DNA of 33,715 bases. Source: JBKPNX01 sp046732855. GTDB lineage: Bacteria; Pseudomonadota; Alphaproteobacteria; Geminicoccales; Geminicoccaceae. Position 1 is the first letter of the stretch. Each line of letters opens with the position of its first letter. Shown piece after piece: positions 17,253 to 24,915 of this stretch. The stretch is from positions 1 to 33,715 of the forward strand of contig JBKPNX010000008.1 in NCBI GenBank assembly GCA_046732855.1, in the 5' to 3' direction. Under the pieces are notes generated by a model. The model was given only the letters and a program-made list of their open reading frames with translations. It made no database searches and was not told the origin of the DNA. The translations under genes and the position numbers were made by a program.

Positions 17253-17263
17253 TTTGAATCAAA
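17253..17263. promoter_or_regulatory. Dyad TTTGA-A-TCAAA upstream of the regulator gene
   Basis: Perfect 5-bp arms around a single A, ending 7 nt before the -35-like TTGACG at 17270. The placement suits an activator or repressor site, possibly for the LuxR-type protein itself. Inference only. Confidence 0.3.
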
Positions 17264-17269
17264 CTTATC

Positions 17270-17297
17270 TTGACGGCTTTAAAACTTTTAGTAAAGC
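17270..17297 (+). promoter_or_regulatory. Candidate sigma-70-type promoter for the LuxR-type regulator gene
   Basis: TTGACG (17270-17275) and TAAAGC (17292-17297) are 16 nt apart inside the AT-rich patch, 33 nt before the leader ORF and 71 nt before the regulator ATG. The -35 is good and the -10 is weak. Confidence 0.4.
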
Positions 17298-17329
17298 TCA
17301 CCGGCATAACCGCGGGCAAGGAGTCTCAC

Positions 17330-17404
17330 ATGATCATTGACGTGCGCGCGGCCAAAGGAGGATGGCCATGGGCCTTCCGACCAAAGCAAAGCGCAGGGAC
17401 TTAG
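17330..17404 (+). CDS. Possible 24-residue leader peptide overlapping the regulator start
   Basis: An ATG at 17330 is preceded by a good AAGGAG site (17318-17323) 6 nt upstream. It opens a 24-codon frame (MIIDVRAAKGGWPWAFRPKQ and on) that stops at TAG 17402-17404, inside the regulator gene in another frame. The regulator's own AAGGAGG lies within this frame, so translating ribosomes would cover or free that site. It could be a translational leader or an accident of sequence; two tryptophans in WPW are notable but not proof of attenuation. I do not recognise the peptide. Confidence 0.35.
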   Translation: MIIDVRAAKGGWPWAFRPKQSAGT

Positions 17405-18138
17405 ACGCCGATCGCTCCACGAGGTCGTCGTCGATCGCGCTGATCGATGATCGACCTCTGATGCGCCACTGTTTTGGCCGTTGGCTGGAGGAAAGCACGC
17501 GCGACGCTCGGATCGTGGCCGTCGCGAGCCCGGCCGATGTCCTCGACAATGTCCAGCTGGCGAGGGAAACGCATCTCATCGTCTTGAGCATCGGGGCGGC
17601 GCGGGTCGCCGAGGCGGAAGTGCTCGACAGCATCCATGCACTTGCCCGGTCTCTCCCCGAGGTGCCCATCGTCTTGCTGTCCGATCGCGACGACGTCGAA
17701 GAAGTCGCCAAAGCGATCCGGCACGGGGTCCGCGGCTACGTCCCGACCAAGCTGGAGCTGTCGGAGCTGACGGCTGCGATTCATTGCGTGGAGGCCGGCG
17801 GGACCTTCGTTCCCGCCGACACCCTCATTCGCTTCGTGCTGCACCAGCGGACGCCGGCGCATCCAGCCTCGGAGGTCGAGCGGACGCTATGGGGAGGGCT
17901 GACGCCGCGGGAGATGGAGGTGATCGCACGGCTGCGGCAGGGCAAGCCGAACAAGGTGATCGCCCATGAGCTCGAGATCAGCGAAAGCACCGTCAAGGCT
18001 TTTGTCCGGCGCATTCTGATCAAGCTCAACGCCCTCAACCGCACCCAGGTGGCCCACCTGACCGAAGGACAGTTCGAGAGCATTCAGGCCGCCCTGGAGG
18101 CGCGCCGCGCGCGGCCGGTCGCCAACGATTCGGCGTAG
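17368..18138 (+). CDS. LuxR-type transcription regulator with a pseudo-receiver domain
   Basis: The 256-residue protein has an N-terminal receiver-like domain (about 22-140): acidic pair Asp27-Asp28 in ALIDDRPLM, and the conserved lysine in VPTKLELSE. The phosphoacceptor position is Ser74 (LIVLSIG) rather than Asp. The C-terminal LuxR/GerE helix-turn-helix runs from LTPREMEVIARL at 178 to about 231 (ISESTVKAFVRRILIKL). Without the Asp, normal phosphorelay control is unlikely; it may respond to another signal or act constitutively. AGGAGG at 17356-17361 lies 6 nt before the ATG at 17368, which is preferred over the ATG at 17362 that touches the site. No cognate histidine kinase is adjacent. 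Confidence 0.88.
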   Translation: MGLPTKAKRRDLDADRSTRSSSIALIDDRPLMRHCFGRWLEESTRDARIVAVASPADVLDNVQLARETHLIVLSIGAARVAEAEVLDSIHALARSLPEVPIVLLSDRDDVEEVAKAIRHGVRGYVPTKLELSELTAAIHCVEAGGTFVPADTLIRFVLHQRTPAHPASEVERTLWGGLTPREMEVIARLRQGKPNKVIAHELEISESTVKAFVRRILIKLNALNRTQVAHLTEGQFESIQAALEARRARPVANDSA

Positions 18139-18417
18139 ATCGCCGTCCACGGGAACCCCAATCGCTCGCAGGGCGCGACCGGCGCGGTAGATGGTCACGT
18201 TGGTAGGGGGCTAGCGCGTGCGGGCCGGCGGCGACTTGCCCATCAAGGGGGAAGTCGGACTTCGTGATCGAGCGTTGCGCCGGATGAAATCATAGCCACG
18301 CCCCGCCGCGTCGCTCTTCCGGGACCCGCTGAAGGGTGGCATACGTCGTCGGCGGAGGAAAGGCACCTGCGGGCCGATGACCAGGGTCGCCCGGGTGGCT
18401 CCAGGTCGAGGAACGCC

Positions 18418-19752
18418 ATGAATCTCTACGCTCTGCTCGCGCAGCGCGCCGAGGCCGGCAAGCCCGTCCGGGTCGGTCTCATCGGCGCCGGCAAGTTCGG
18501 CACGATGTTCCTTGCTCAGGCCCGCTGGACGCCCGGGCTGCACGTCCTCGCCGTGGCCGATCTGCAACCGGACCGCGCGCGCCGCTTCATGCGCGACGCC
18601 GGCTGGCCGGACGAGCAGATGGACGCGCCCGATTTCGCTTCGGCGCGCTCGACCGGCCGCACCCATTTGACCGACGACGGCGCCTCCCTGATCGCCGCGT
18701 CCGGCCTGGACGTCGTGGTCGAGGCGACCGGCGACCCGCGCGTCGGCACCCGCCATGCGCTCGCCGCGATCGAGCACGGCCGGCATCTGGTGATGGTCAA
18801 CGTCGAAGCGGACGTGCTGGTCGGCCCGGTGCTCGCGGCGCGCGCCCGGCAGGCGGGCTTGGTGTACAGCCTCGCCTACGGCGATCAGCCGGCGTTGATC
18901 TGCGAGATGGTCGATTGGGCGCGCGCCTGCGGCTTCGCCGTGGTGTGCGCCGGCAAGGGCACGCGCTACCTGCCCCATTTTCACCAGTCGACGCCAGCGA
19001 CCGTGTGGGAGCACTTCGGAATCGCCCCCGCCGCGGCCGAGGCCGCTGGCATGAACCCCAAGATGTTCAACAGCTTCGTCGACGGCACCAAGTCGGGCAT
19101 CGAGATGGCGGCGGTGGCCAACGCCACCGGTCTCGAGCCGCAGAGCCGCGGCCTGTCGTTTTTCCCGTGCGGCACCCATGATCTCGCGCGGGTGCTGCAG
19201 CCGGAGAACGAGGGCGGCCAGCTCGAGCGTGACGGCACCGTCGAGGTCATCTCCGACCGCGAGCGCGACGGCCGCCGCGTGCATGACGATCTGCGCCAGG
19301 GGGTCTACGTGACCTTTCGCGCGCCGACCGAGTACGCCGCGGCCTGCTTTGCCCAGTATGGCGTCACCACCAGTCCAAGCGGCGAGATCGCGGCGCTGTG
19401 GCGCCCGTTCCATCTGATCGGCCTCGAGCTCGGCGTCAGCATCGCATCGGCAGCGCTGCGCGGCGAGCCGACCGGTGCGCCGACCGCCTATCGCGCGGAA
19501 GTCGTGGCCACCGCCAAGCGGGACCTGGCGGCAGGCGAGCTGCTCGACGGCGAGGGCGGCGAGACGGTGTGGGGCCGCCTCATGCCGTCGGCCGCGGCGC
19601 GCGCCGAGGATGGCCTGCCGATCGGGCTCGCCCACGGCGTCCGCCTGCGGCGCGGGGTCGCTGAGGGCGATCGGATCAGCTCCGCGGATGTCGATCTCGA
19701 TCGGACCGACCCGGTGGTCAGGCTGCGCGAGACGCTGCCGTCAGCGCGATGA
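18418..19752 (+). CDS. NAD(P)-dependent oxidoreductase with C-terminal SAF domain
   Basis: The 444-residue protein has an N-terminal Rossmann fold resembling homoserine dehydrogenase (GLIGAGKFG with Gly23, Gly25 and Gly28) and a catalytic-like middle region (VVEATGDPRVGTRHALAAI, GDQPALICEMV). The C-terminal SAF domain (about 355-440) contains AKRDLAAGELLDGEGGETVWG and RRGVAEGDRISSADV. SAF domains occur in sialate synthases, UxaA-type dehydratases and related sugar-acid enzymes. The pair points to oxidation or isomerisation of a sugar acid, but no substrate can be named. GAGGAA lies shortly before the ATG. Its 3' end overlaps the convergent ROK kinase gene by 12 nt. Confidence 0.8.
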   Translation: MNLYALLAQRAEAGKPVRVGLIGAGKFGTMFLAQARWTPGLHVLAVADLQPDRARRFMRDAGWPDEQMDAPDFASARSTGRTHLTDDGASLIAASGLDVVVEATGDPRVGTRHALAAIEHGRHLVMVNVEADVLVGPVLAARARQAGLVYSLAYGDQPALICEMVDWARACGFAVVCAGKGTRYLPHFHQSTPATVWEHFGIAPAAAEAAGMNPKMFNSFVDGTKSGIEMAAVANATGLEPQSRGLSFFPCGTHDLARVLQPENEGGQLERDGTVEVISDRERDGRRVHDDLRQGVYVTFRAPTEYAAACFAQYGVTTSPSGEIAALWRPFHLIGLELGVSIASAALRGEPTGAPTAYRAEVVATAKRDLAAGELLDGEGGETVWGRLMPSAAARAEDGLPIGLAHGVRLRRGVAEGDRISSADVDLDRTDPVVRLRETLPSAR

Positions 19753-20682
19753 CTTCGCCGACGCCTCGCGCCTCGACCTGGCTCGGTCCGGCCGTCCGAG
19801 CCAGGCGGCGCCGCGCAGGCCGCTTTCCGGGCCGAACCGGGCGGGCGCGAGGCGGGTCCGCGGCGTCGCGGCGAGGGTCAGCGGCGGCCACAGCTTCGGC
19901 ACTTCCGCGTACAGGCTGGCAATCGACGACAGGCCGCCGCCGAGCACGATCGCGTCGGGATCGAGAAGGTTGATCACGCCGGCCAGCGCCGCGGCCAGCC
20001 GGCGCTGGTAGCGCGCGAGCGCGGTGCTCGCGGCGGGCTCGCCTGCCTCGGCCAGGCGCGCCACCTCGGCTGCGCTCCTGTCGCCGCCGCTGACGTTCCG
20101 ATAATCCCGCGCCAGGGCAGCGCCGGACAGCCAGGTCTCGATGCAGCCCGTCCGGCCGCAGCCGCAGATAGATGGCGGGCCATCATCGGGCCGCGTCGCC
20201 GCCAGGGGGTTATGGCCCCATTCGCCGGCGGTCGCGTTGACGCCGGCGAGCGGCTTGCCCTCGACCACGATGCCGCCGCCGACGCCCGTGCCCAGGATCG
20301 CGCCGAACACCACGCCCGCTCCGGCCGCGGCGCCATCGACCGCCTCCGACAGGGCAAGGCAGTTGGCGTCGTTGGCGATTGCTACCGGGACCCGAAGCGC
20401 ATTGTTCAGGTCCTGCCGCAACGGACGACCTTCGAGCCAGGGCAGGTTGACCGCGCGGATCACCGCGCCGTCGGCGCCGATCAGACCCGGCATGCCGATG
20501 CCGATCGAGCGCACGGGGCCGCGGCCGCGCTGCAACGCCTCGCTGAGCTCGGCCAGCGCCGCGAGCGTGGCAGGATAGTCGCGGGGCACGTCGCGGCGCA
20601 GGCGCGCCACCTCGCGGCCGCGCGGATCCAGCGCGATCGCGGCGATCTTGCTGCCGCCGATGTCGAACCCGATCCGGAGCAT
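19741..20682 (-). CDS. ROK-family sugar kinase (glucokinase/fructokinase type)
   Basis: The 313-residue ROK kinase has the ATP loop GFDIGGSK (5-12), the catalytic aspartate in IANDANC, the GVGGGIVVEG loop, GEWGHNPL with the ROK histidine, and the zinc motif CGCGRTGCIE. All ROK hallmarks are present, so it should phosphorylate a hexose or amino sugar with ATP; which one is unknown. GGAGGT at 20693-20698 supports the ATG at 20682 over one at 20721. It is divergent from the ridA-like gene with 73 nt between, and it overlaps the oxidoreductase gene tail-to-tail by 12 nt. Confidence 0.9.
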   Translation of the reverse strand: MLRIGFDIGGSKIAAIALDPRGREVARLRRDVPRDYPATLAALAELSEALQRGRGPVRSIGIGMPGLIGADGAVIRAVNLPWLEGRPLRQDLNNALRVPVAIANDANCLALSEAVDGAAAGAGVVFGAILGTGVGGGIVVEGKPLAGVNATAGEWGHNPLAATRPDDGPPSICGCGRTGCIETWLSGAALARDYRNVSGGDRSAAEVARLAEAGEPAASTALARYQRRLAAALAGVINLLDPDAIVLGGGLSSIASLYAEVPKLWPPLTLAATPRTRLAPARFGPESGLRGAAWLGRPDRARSRREASAKSSR

Positions 20683-20755
20683 CGCGCCGTTGACCTCCGC
20701 GCCCACGCGGTTCATCTGCACCGTTTACGGCGCAACATCGCAGGGAGGACGACGG

Positions 20756-21160
20756 ATGGGCAAGCAGGCGGGCGAGGGCAAGCAGCCGATCGGCGGCGGG
20801 TTCGCCGGGCCGGGCGGCATGAAGCTGCCGTTTGCGAAGGCGGTGCGCGCCGGCGACTTCGTGTTCGTCTCGGGCCAGATGGCGATCGATGGCAAGGGCC
20901 AGCTGATCGAGGGCGGCATCGAGGCGCAGACCCGCCTGGTCATGGACAACATCAAGGCGATCCTGGCAGAGGCCGGCTGCACCATGCAAGACGTGGTCAA
21001 GTGCACCTGCTGGCTCGACGATGCCCGCGACTTCGGCCGCTTCAATGCGGTCTACGCCAGCTATTTCGGCGACGACCCGCCGGCGCGCTCGACCGTGCGT
21101 GCGCAGCTGATGCTGGACGGCAAGCTCGAGGTCGAGGCGATCGCCTACAAGCCCCGCTGA
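20756..21160 (+). CDS. RidA/YjgF-family enamine/imine deaminase-like protein
   Basis: The 134-residue protein has the RidA fold signatures FVFVSGQMAIDGKG, AGCTMQDVVKCTCWL, and the ending PPARSTVRAQLMLDGKLEVEAIAYK, which carries the family's conserved arginine. RidA proteins hydrolyse reactive 2-aminoacrylate or related imines released by PLP enzymes; subgroups take part in aromatic or purine catabolism. GGGAGGACGACGG precedes the ATG at 20756. A relic of an FAD-dependent amine/amino-acid oxidase follows 160 nt downstream, and imine-forming oxidases are natural partners. The substrate here is not known. Confidence 0.9.
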   Translation: MGKQAGEGKQPIGGGFAGPGGMKLPFAKAVRAGDFVFVSGQMAIDGKGQLIEGGIEAQTRLVMDNIKAILAEAGCTMQDVVKCTCWLDDARDFGRFNAVYASYFGDDPPARSTVRAQLMLDGKLEVEAIAYKPR

Positions 21161-21319
21161 CGCGGCGTGATCGGACCCCGCCAGCGAATCAGCCACACAC
21201 CCCGCGCAGGCGCCACCCCGTCGCCCAATCGCGGCCGATCGCTGCGACCGGGCAGGGCGGTGCAAAAAAAGGCTCACTCAATCGAACGCCGATGGCCAGC
21301 GGCGGGCGGCGTGAGTGAC
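21161..21319. other. Short non-coding stretch before the oxidoreductase relic
   Basis: Nothing recognised apart from a run of seven A near 21264. This and the DNA after the relic (21474-21542) contain no clear terminator; GCAGC and GCTGC arms near 21490-21515 form at best a weak hairpin without a T-run. Confidence 0.3.
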
Positions 21320-21473
21320 GGTGGGCGCCTACGTGGCTACCGGCCACAGCGTCTGGGGAATTTTGAACGCGCCGGGGACCGGCGAGGCGATGGCCGAGCT
21401 CATCGTCGAGGGCGCGACGCGTACCGTCGACATCACCCCGTTCGATCCTGCGCGCCCCGGGCTCGCGAGGTAA
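21320..21473 (+). pseudogene. Frameshifted C-terminal relic of an FAD-dependent oxidoreductase (DAO family)
   Basis: Codons from 21320 read VGAYVATGHSVWGI. After a run of five T (21360-21364) the reading shifts to another frame (from 21363) and continues LNAPGTGEAMAELIVEGA with an FDPARPGLAR end and TAA at 21471-21473. GAYVATGHSVWGILNAPATGEAMAELI is the familiar C-terminus of DAO-type FAD oxidoreductases. So this is the last 50 or so residues of a lost gene, broken by one extra base. No upstream part is visible back to the ridA-like gene. An assembly error in the T-run could explain the shift but not the missing body. Confidence 0.75.
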
Positions 21474-21542
21474 GCAAAGCTCGACGAGCAGCAACAAGCC
21501 TGCTGCGGGCTACCCGGGTCTCGACTCAGGGCGGATGCTGCA

Positions 21543-22409
21543 TCAGCGGAGCTTTTGTAGCCAGAGACTGCTTTCGGGCGCCGCAGCGGGAGTGGGCAGG
21601 CGGGCGAGCACGCCGCACGCCAGTCGGTCCGCCAGGCGGGTGCGGACGTAGTGGCTGGCGAACAGGCAGTCGTAGGCGCCGCCGTGCAGCAGCGGCGCGA
21701 GCGCCTGCTGCTCGTTGTAGCCGCGCCATGCCCAGGCCGCGGGGTACGGATCGGGCAGGAACACGTCGTGGAAATGCACGAGCACGCCTGCCGCGAGCCC
21801 TGGCAGCACGCGGTTGAGCAGCCAGTCGACGTCGCTGCCGGGCATGAGGACGTGGCTCGAGTCGACGAACAGCACGTCTCTAGACTGGAGGCGCGCGAAG
21901 CACGCCTCCGGCGCGCGCTGCACCACCTGATCGACCCAACGTACGGCAAGGCCGCGCAACGCCGCTCTCGGCGCCGGGTCGACGCACAGGAGCTCGCTGT
22001 CCAGCGCCTCGTCCGCGACGGCGCGGGCGAGGAAACGGGTCGAGTGCCCGGAGCCGACTTCGACGATGCGTGCCGGGCGCGCCCGGCAGACGATTGCGTA
22101 AGCGGCCGCGGCATCGAGACGCGGAAACCAGTCCTGATCGAACCGCGGCGCGGGCGCCGGCCCACGCAGCCGCTCGAGCCGTGCGGCATGGCTCTCGATG
22201 GCGGCCAGCACCGAGTCGAACGCCGGCACGCAGGCGGCGAAGTGGGCTTCCAGCGCCGGATAAGAGCAGGGTTCGACCAGCCCGGCGTAGCGATGGGGAA
22301 TGAAAAAGCCCCGCCCCCGCCCGAGCAGCGTCGCCAGGCCCATGGCGAATTGGCGCGTGCGGCCGCGGCGGCGTTCGCGCGAGGGCCAGCGGCCGGCTGT
22401 TCCGCCCAT
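21543..22409 (-). CDS. Class I SAM-dependent methyltransferase
   Basis: The 288-residue protein has a Rossmann methyltransferase core: motif I IVEVGSGHSTRF, an acidic residue after strand 2 (LLCVDPAP), DVLFVDSSHV, and GAGVLVHFHDVFLPDPYP at the active-site strand. This pattern is that of Methyltransf_24-type enzymes, often found in surface-polysaccharide loci. The substrate is unknown. The start at 22409 is 7 nt after the stop of the MBL-fold gene, so the two are co-transcribed. An internal ATG at 22343 is a possible start because the first 22 residues are Arg-rich and unlike the family. Confidence 0.82.
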   Translation of the reverse strand: MGGTAGRWPSRERRRGRTRQFAMGLATLLGRGRGFFIPHRYAGLVEPCSYPALEAHFAACVPAFDSVLAAIESHAARLERLRGPAPAPRFDQDWFPRLDAAAAYAIVCRARPARIVEVGSGHSTRFLARAVADEALDSELLCVDPAPRAALRGLAVRWVDQVVQRAPEACFARLQSRDVLFVDSSHVLMPGSDVDWLLNRVLPGLAAGVLVHFHDVFLPDPYPAAWAWRGYNEQQALAPLLHGGAYDCLFASHYVRTRLADRLACGVLARLPTPAAAPESSLWLQKLR

Positions 22410-22416
22410 CCCCGGC

Positions 22417-23253
22417 TCAGAGCTCGAGGATCAGCCCCTCGCTCGCCACCTTCGAGCCCGGCCGGGCCGCCTCAAGCTGGACCGCGATCCGGTCGAGGTC
22501 GGTGTCGGTGTGGTCAGGATCATGATGAAACGCGACCAGGCGCCCGGCGCCCGCGGCCTCGCACAGACGCACGCCCTCGTTCCAGGTCGAGTGGCCCCAG
22601 CCCTTGAAGTGAGGATACTCCTCGACAGTGTAGGTGGCGTCGTAAATCACCAGCTCGCTGCCGCGGATCAGCTCGACGATCGTCTGGTCCAGCTCGCCCG
22701 CGCGGTGCTCGGTGTCCGTGACGTAACAGATCGATTTGCCCGCGAACTCGACCCGATAACCCGTCGCGCCGTTCGGGTGGTTGAGCGGCGCGGTGCGCAG
22801 GACAATTCCTGGGAAGGGCTCAAGCACTTCGCCGGCGGCGAAGTCGTGGAACGCGATGCATGCATGCATGATGTCGAGCGGCACTGGGAAGATCGGCGCG
22901 CGCATCATACCCGAGAGCACCTCCTGCAGCGCGCCGTCGCGCCCGCCCATGTGGCCCGCCCACAGCTCGAACCGGTTGTTGGGACTGTACGCCGGACGGA
23001 AGAAGGGGAAGCCGTTGATGTGGTCAATATGGGTATGAGTGAGGAACAGGTGGGCCTGCAGCTCCTTCCTTCCGTTGAGGTGAGCCCCGAGTACCCGCAG
23101 CCCGGTGCCGGCGTCGAAGATCAGGCGCTGCTCGCCGCACATGACCTCGACACACGCGGTGTTGCCACCGTAGCGCAATGTCTCGGGGCCAGGGCACGGC
23201 ACGGTCCCGCGCACGCCCCAGAATCGGACCCAAAACTGTGGCCCTTCACCCAT
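22417..23253 (-). CDS. MBL-fold metal-dependent hydrolase
   Basis: The 278-residue protein of the metallo-beta-lactamase fold begins with the typical FWGVRGTVPCPG and RYGGNTACVEV. Metal ligands are His73, His75, Asp77 and His78 (THTHIDHINGFPF). Further candidates are in APLNHPNG, VTDTEH and FHHDPDH. This N-terminus is shared by cyclic-phosphodiesterase and PhnP-like members, so a phosphodiester substrate is plausible but unproven. It is the first gene of a minus-strand pair with the methyltransferase 7 nt downstream. No strong ribosome site is seen before the ATG at 23253. Confidence 0.87.
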   Translation of the reverse strand: MGEGPQFWVRFWGVRGTVPCPGPETLRYGGNTACVEVMCGEQRLIFDAGTGLRVLGAHLNGRKELQAHLFLTHTHIDHINGFPFFRPAYSPNNRFELWAGHMGGRDGALQEVLSGMMRAPIFPVPLDIMHACIAFHDFAAGEVLEPFPGIVLRTAPLNHPNGATGYRVEFAGKSICYVTDTEHRAGELDQTIVELIRGSELVIYDATYTVEEYPHFKGWGHSTWNEGVRLCEAAGAGRLVAFHHDPDHTDTDLDRIAVQLEAARPGSKVASEGLILEL

Positions 23254-23335
23254 GACCGTTCACGAAACAGGATTTCACGCCCGAAAACAAGGGCCGAACC
23301 CCCCGGCGTCAAACCACTGCGCTAATCCGAATCTG

Positions 23336-23830
23336 TTACTTCCCGCGATGATAGTAGAGGAAATAACGCTCGTGCGCTATCCCCGCCGGCGGCGGATGCG
23401 CGATCAGCGCCGGCGCGCGCAGTCTCTGGTCGGACGCCACCCAGGCCTCTGCCGCGAGCAGGGGCGGCAAAGCGTCGCCTAACCACGCCGCCAGCTCCGC
23501 GTTGCGCACCGTATCGCCGGTTCCGACGTCGAGATGCGCCAGAACGGCGGGGCCGGGTAGACGCGAACGCGCCCGCGGCAAGGTTGCGCGCACATCACCG
23601 AGGATCAAATGCGCGGGGTCGGGAATGCAGTCCGGATGGGCATTGACCGCCCGCTCGAACACGAAGATCTCACGCCCTGGCAGCAACTCGCGCAGGTGGT
23701 CGTAGGTGCGGCCGTTGCCCAGGCCGAGCTCGAGCACCGGGCCGGACAGGTCGCGGATCTGTTCGGCCGCGTACTCGAGGCACGCGCGTTGCGCCTCCAG
23801 GCGCCGGATGAAGCTGTCGAGCCGGCTCAT
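23336..23830 (-). CDS. Small class I SAM-dependent methyltransferase-like protein
   Basis: The 164-residue protein begins MSRLDSFIRRLEAQRACLEYA and has motif I VLELGLGNGRTYDHL, an acidic residue after strand 2 (IFVFERAVNAHP), ILGDVRATLP, and LAHLDVGTGD. The end HERYFLYYHRG closes the sheet. It is shorter than usual class I methyltransferases, but motif I is complete. Function is unknown. GGAGG at 23835-23839 supports the start at 23830 over 23848. It is divergent from the M23 peptidase gene at 24008 and separated from the MBL gene by 82 nt. Confidence 0.8.
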   Translation of the reverse strand: MSRLDSFIRRLEAQRACLEYAAEQIRDLSGPVLELGLGNGRTYDHLRELLPGREIFVFERAVNAHPDCIPDPAHLILGDVRATLPRARSRLPGPAVLAHLDVGTGDTVRNAELAAWLGDALPPLLAAEAWVASDQRLRAPALIAHPPPAGIAHERYFLYYHRGK

Positions 23831-24007
23831 GCGGCCTCCGCTCCGCAAGTATTGCCCCCGATGCCGCGGACAACGGCACGCCTGTCACGCTTCGCTGCTG
23901 CGTCCGCCACGCATTGCGAGCCGATCGGAAACTTGAAGCGATGCTCTTGGCAGGGCGGCAACCGTCGCTTAAGCCCGCTATGCAAAACGATGACCGGGGG
24001 TTGGTCA

Positions 24008-24826
24008 ATGCGGTGGTTGTACGCGCTGGCGGCGCTGGTCTTCGGGCTTCCTGCCCAGGCCTCGGAGCTGCGCCTCGAGGGGCAGCTGATCCAGGGCGGT
24101 ATCGTGCGCGGCCAGGTTGCGCCGGGCAGCGCCGTATCGCTCGATGGCCGACAGCTGCGAATATCCGCCGACGGCTGGTTCGTGTTCGGTTTCGGCCGCG
24201 ATGCGGCAGAACGCGCGGAGCTGGTGGTGCACCCACTCGAGGGGCGCCCCGAGCGGCGCACCCTAGAGGTCGCGAGGCGCGATTACCGGGTCGAGCGGGT
24301 CGACGGGTTGGCGCCGCGCGAGGTGACGCCGCGCAAGGAGGATCGCCCTCGGATCGAGGCCGATGCCCGGCTGATCGGCGCGGCCCAGCGGCGCGACAGC
24401 GACGGCCTCGGCTTCATCGAGAAGGTGGCGTGGCCGGCGGTCGGACGGATTTCGGGGGTCTACGGCAGCCAGCGCATCCTGAACGGCGCGCCCCGCGCGC
24501 CGCACCGCGGCCTCGACATCGCGGCGCCACCGGGCACGCCGGTCGGCGCCATGGCGAGCGGCGTGGTCTCGCTCGCCGAGGCCGACATGTACTTCACCGG
24601 GGGCACGGTCATGATCGACCATGGCCACGGCCTGCACAGCATCTACGTCCATCTGCGCGACGTGCTGGTCAAAGCCGGGGAGGATGTCGGGCAAGGCGCG
24701 TTCATCGGCACGGTCGGGTCGACCGGCCGCGCTGCCGGCCCGCATCTGCATTGGGGCGTCTACTGGTTTGGCGAGGCGGTGGATCCGGCGCTGCTGGTCG
24801 GACCAATGCCACGATCCCTTGGTTAA
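24008..24826 (+). CDS. Exported M23-family peptidoglycan endopeptidase
   Basis: The 272-residue protein has a signal peptide (MRWLYALAALVFGLPAQA) and then a small strand-rich domain (about 20-100). The C-terminal M23/LytM domain has the full zinc set: His166 and Asp170 (HRGLD), His246 and His248 (GPHLHWG). It should cut peptide cross-links of peptidoglycan in the periplasm, in growth, division or flagellar passage. A G-rich site (GGGGG) precedes the ATG at 24008; an ATG at 23990 is an alternative. It is 89 nt before the EAL-domain gene, next to the flagellar operon. The four metal residues show it is active in principle. Confidence 0.9.
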   Translation: MRWLYALAALVFGLPAQASELRLEGQLIQGGIVRGQVAPGSAVSLDGRQLRISADGWFVFGFGRDAAERAELVVHPLEGRPERRTLEVARRDYRVERVDGLAPREVTPRKEDRPRIEADARLIGAAQRRDSDGLGFIEKVAWPAVGRISGVYGSQRILNGAPRAPHRGLDIAAPPGTPVGAMASGVVSLAEADMYFTGGTVMIDHGHGLHSIYVHLRDVLVKAGEDVGQGAFIGTVGSTGRAAGPHLHWGVYWFGEAVDPALLVGPMPRSLG

Positions 24827-24915
24827 GCCATCGTTATGAATTCGCTGGCTACAGTCGGATGGTTTGGCCTTTCGTGGGCGTCGTCCATCCGTTCGGGAAA
24901 CGACCTGGGGCGATC

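Larger units (their letters stand above)
16943..17329. other. Intergenic control region with an AT-rich patch
   Basis: The first 190 nt are GC-rich and show no gene. From about 17140 to 17300 the sequence becomes strikingly AT-rich for this genome, with runs such as TTTAAAACTTTTAG. This is the most AT-rich stretch in the window. It precedes the LuxR-type regulator gene and holds the dyad and promoter listed separately. Such islands often bind nucleoid proteins. Confidence 0.6.

Noticed and set aside
23254..23335. Possible tRNA-like segment between the MBL gene and the small methyltransferase gene
   Set aside because: The 82 nt cannot be folded into a cloverleaf by eye and lack a proper GGTTCRANNCC T-arm.
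23930..23960. TTGGCAG sequence before the M23 peptidase gene as a FlbD/sigma-54 promoter
   Set aside because: The -12 dinucleotide does not fit the required GC at correct spacing.
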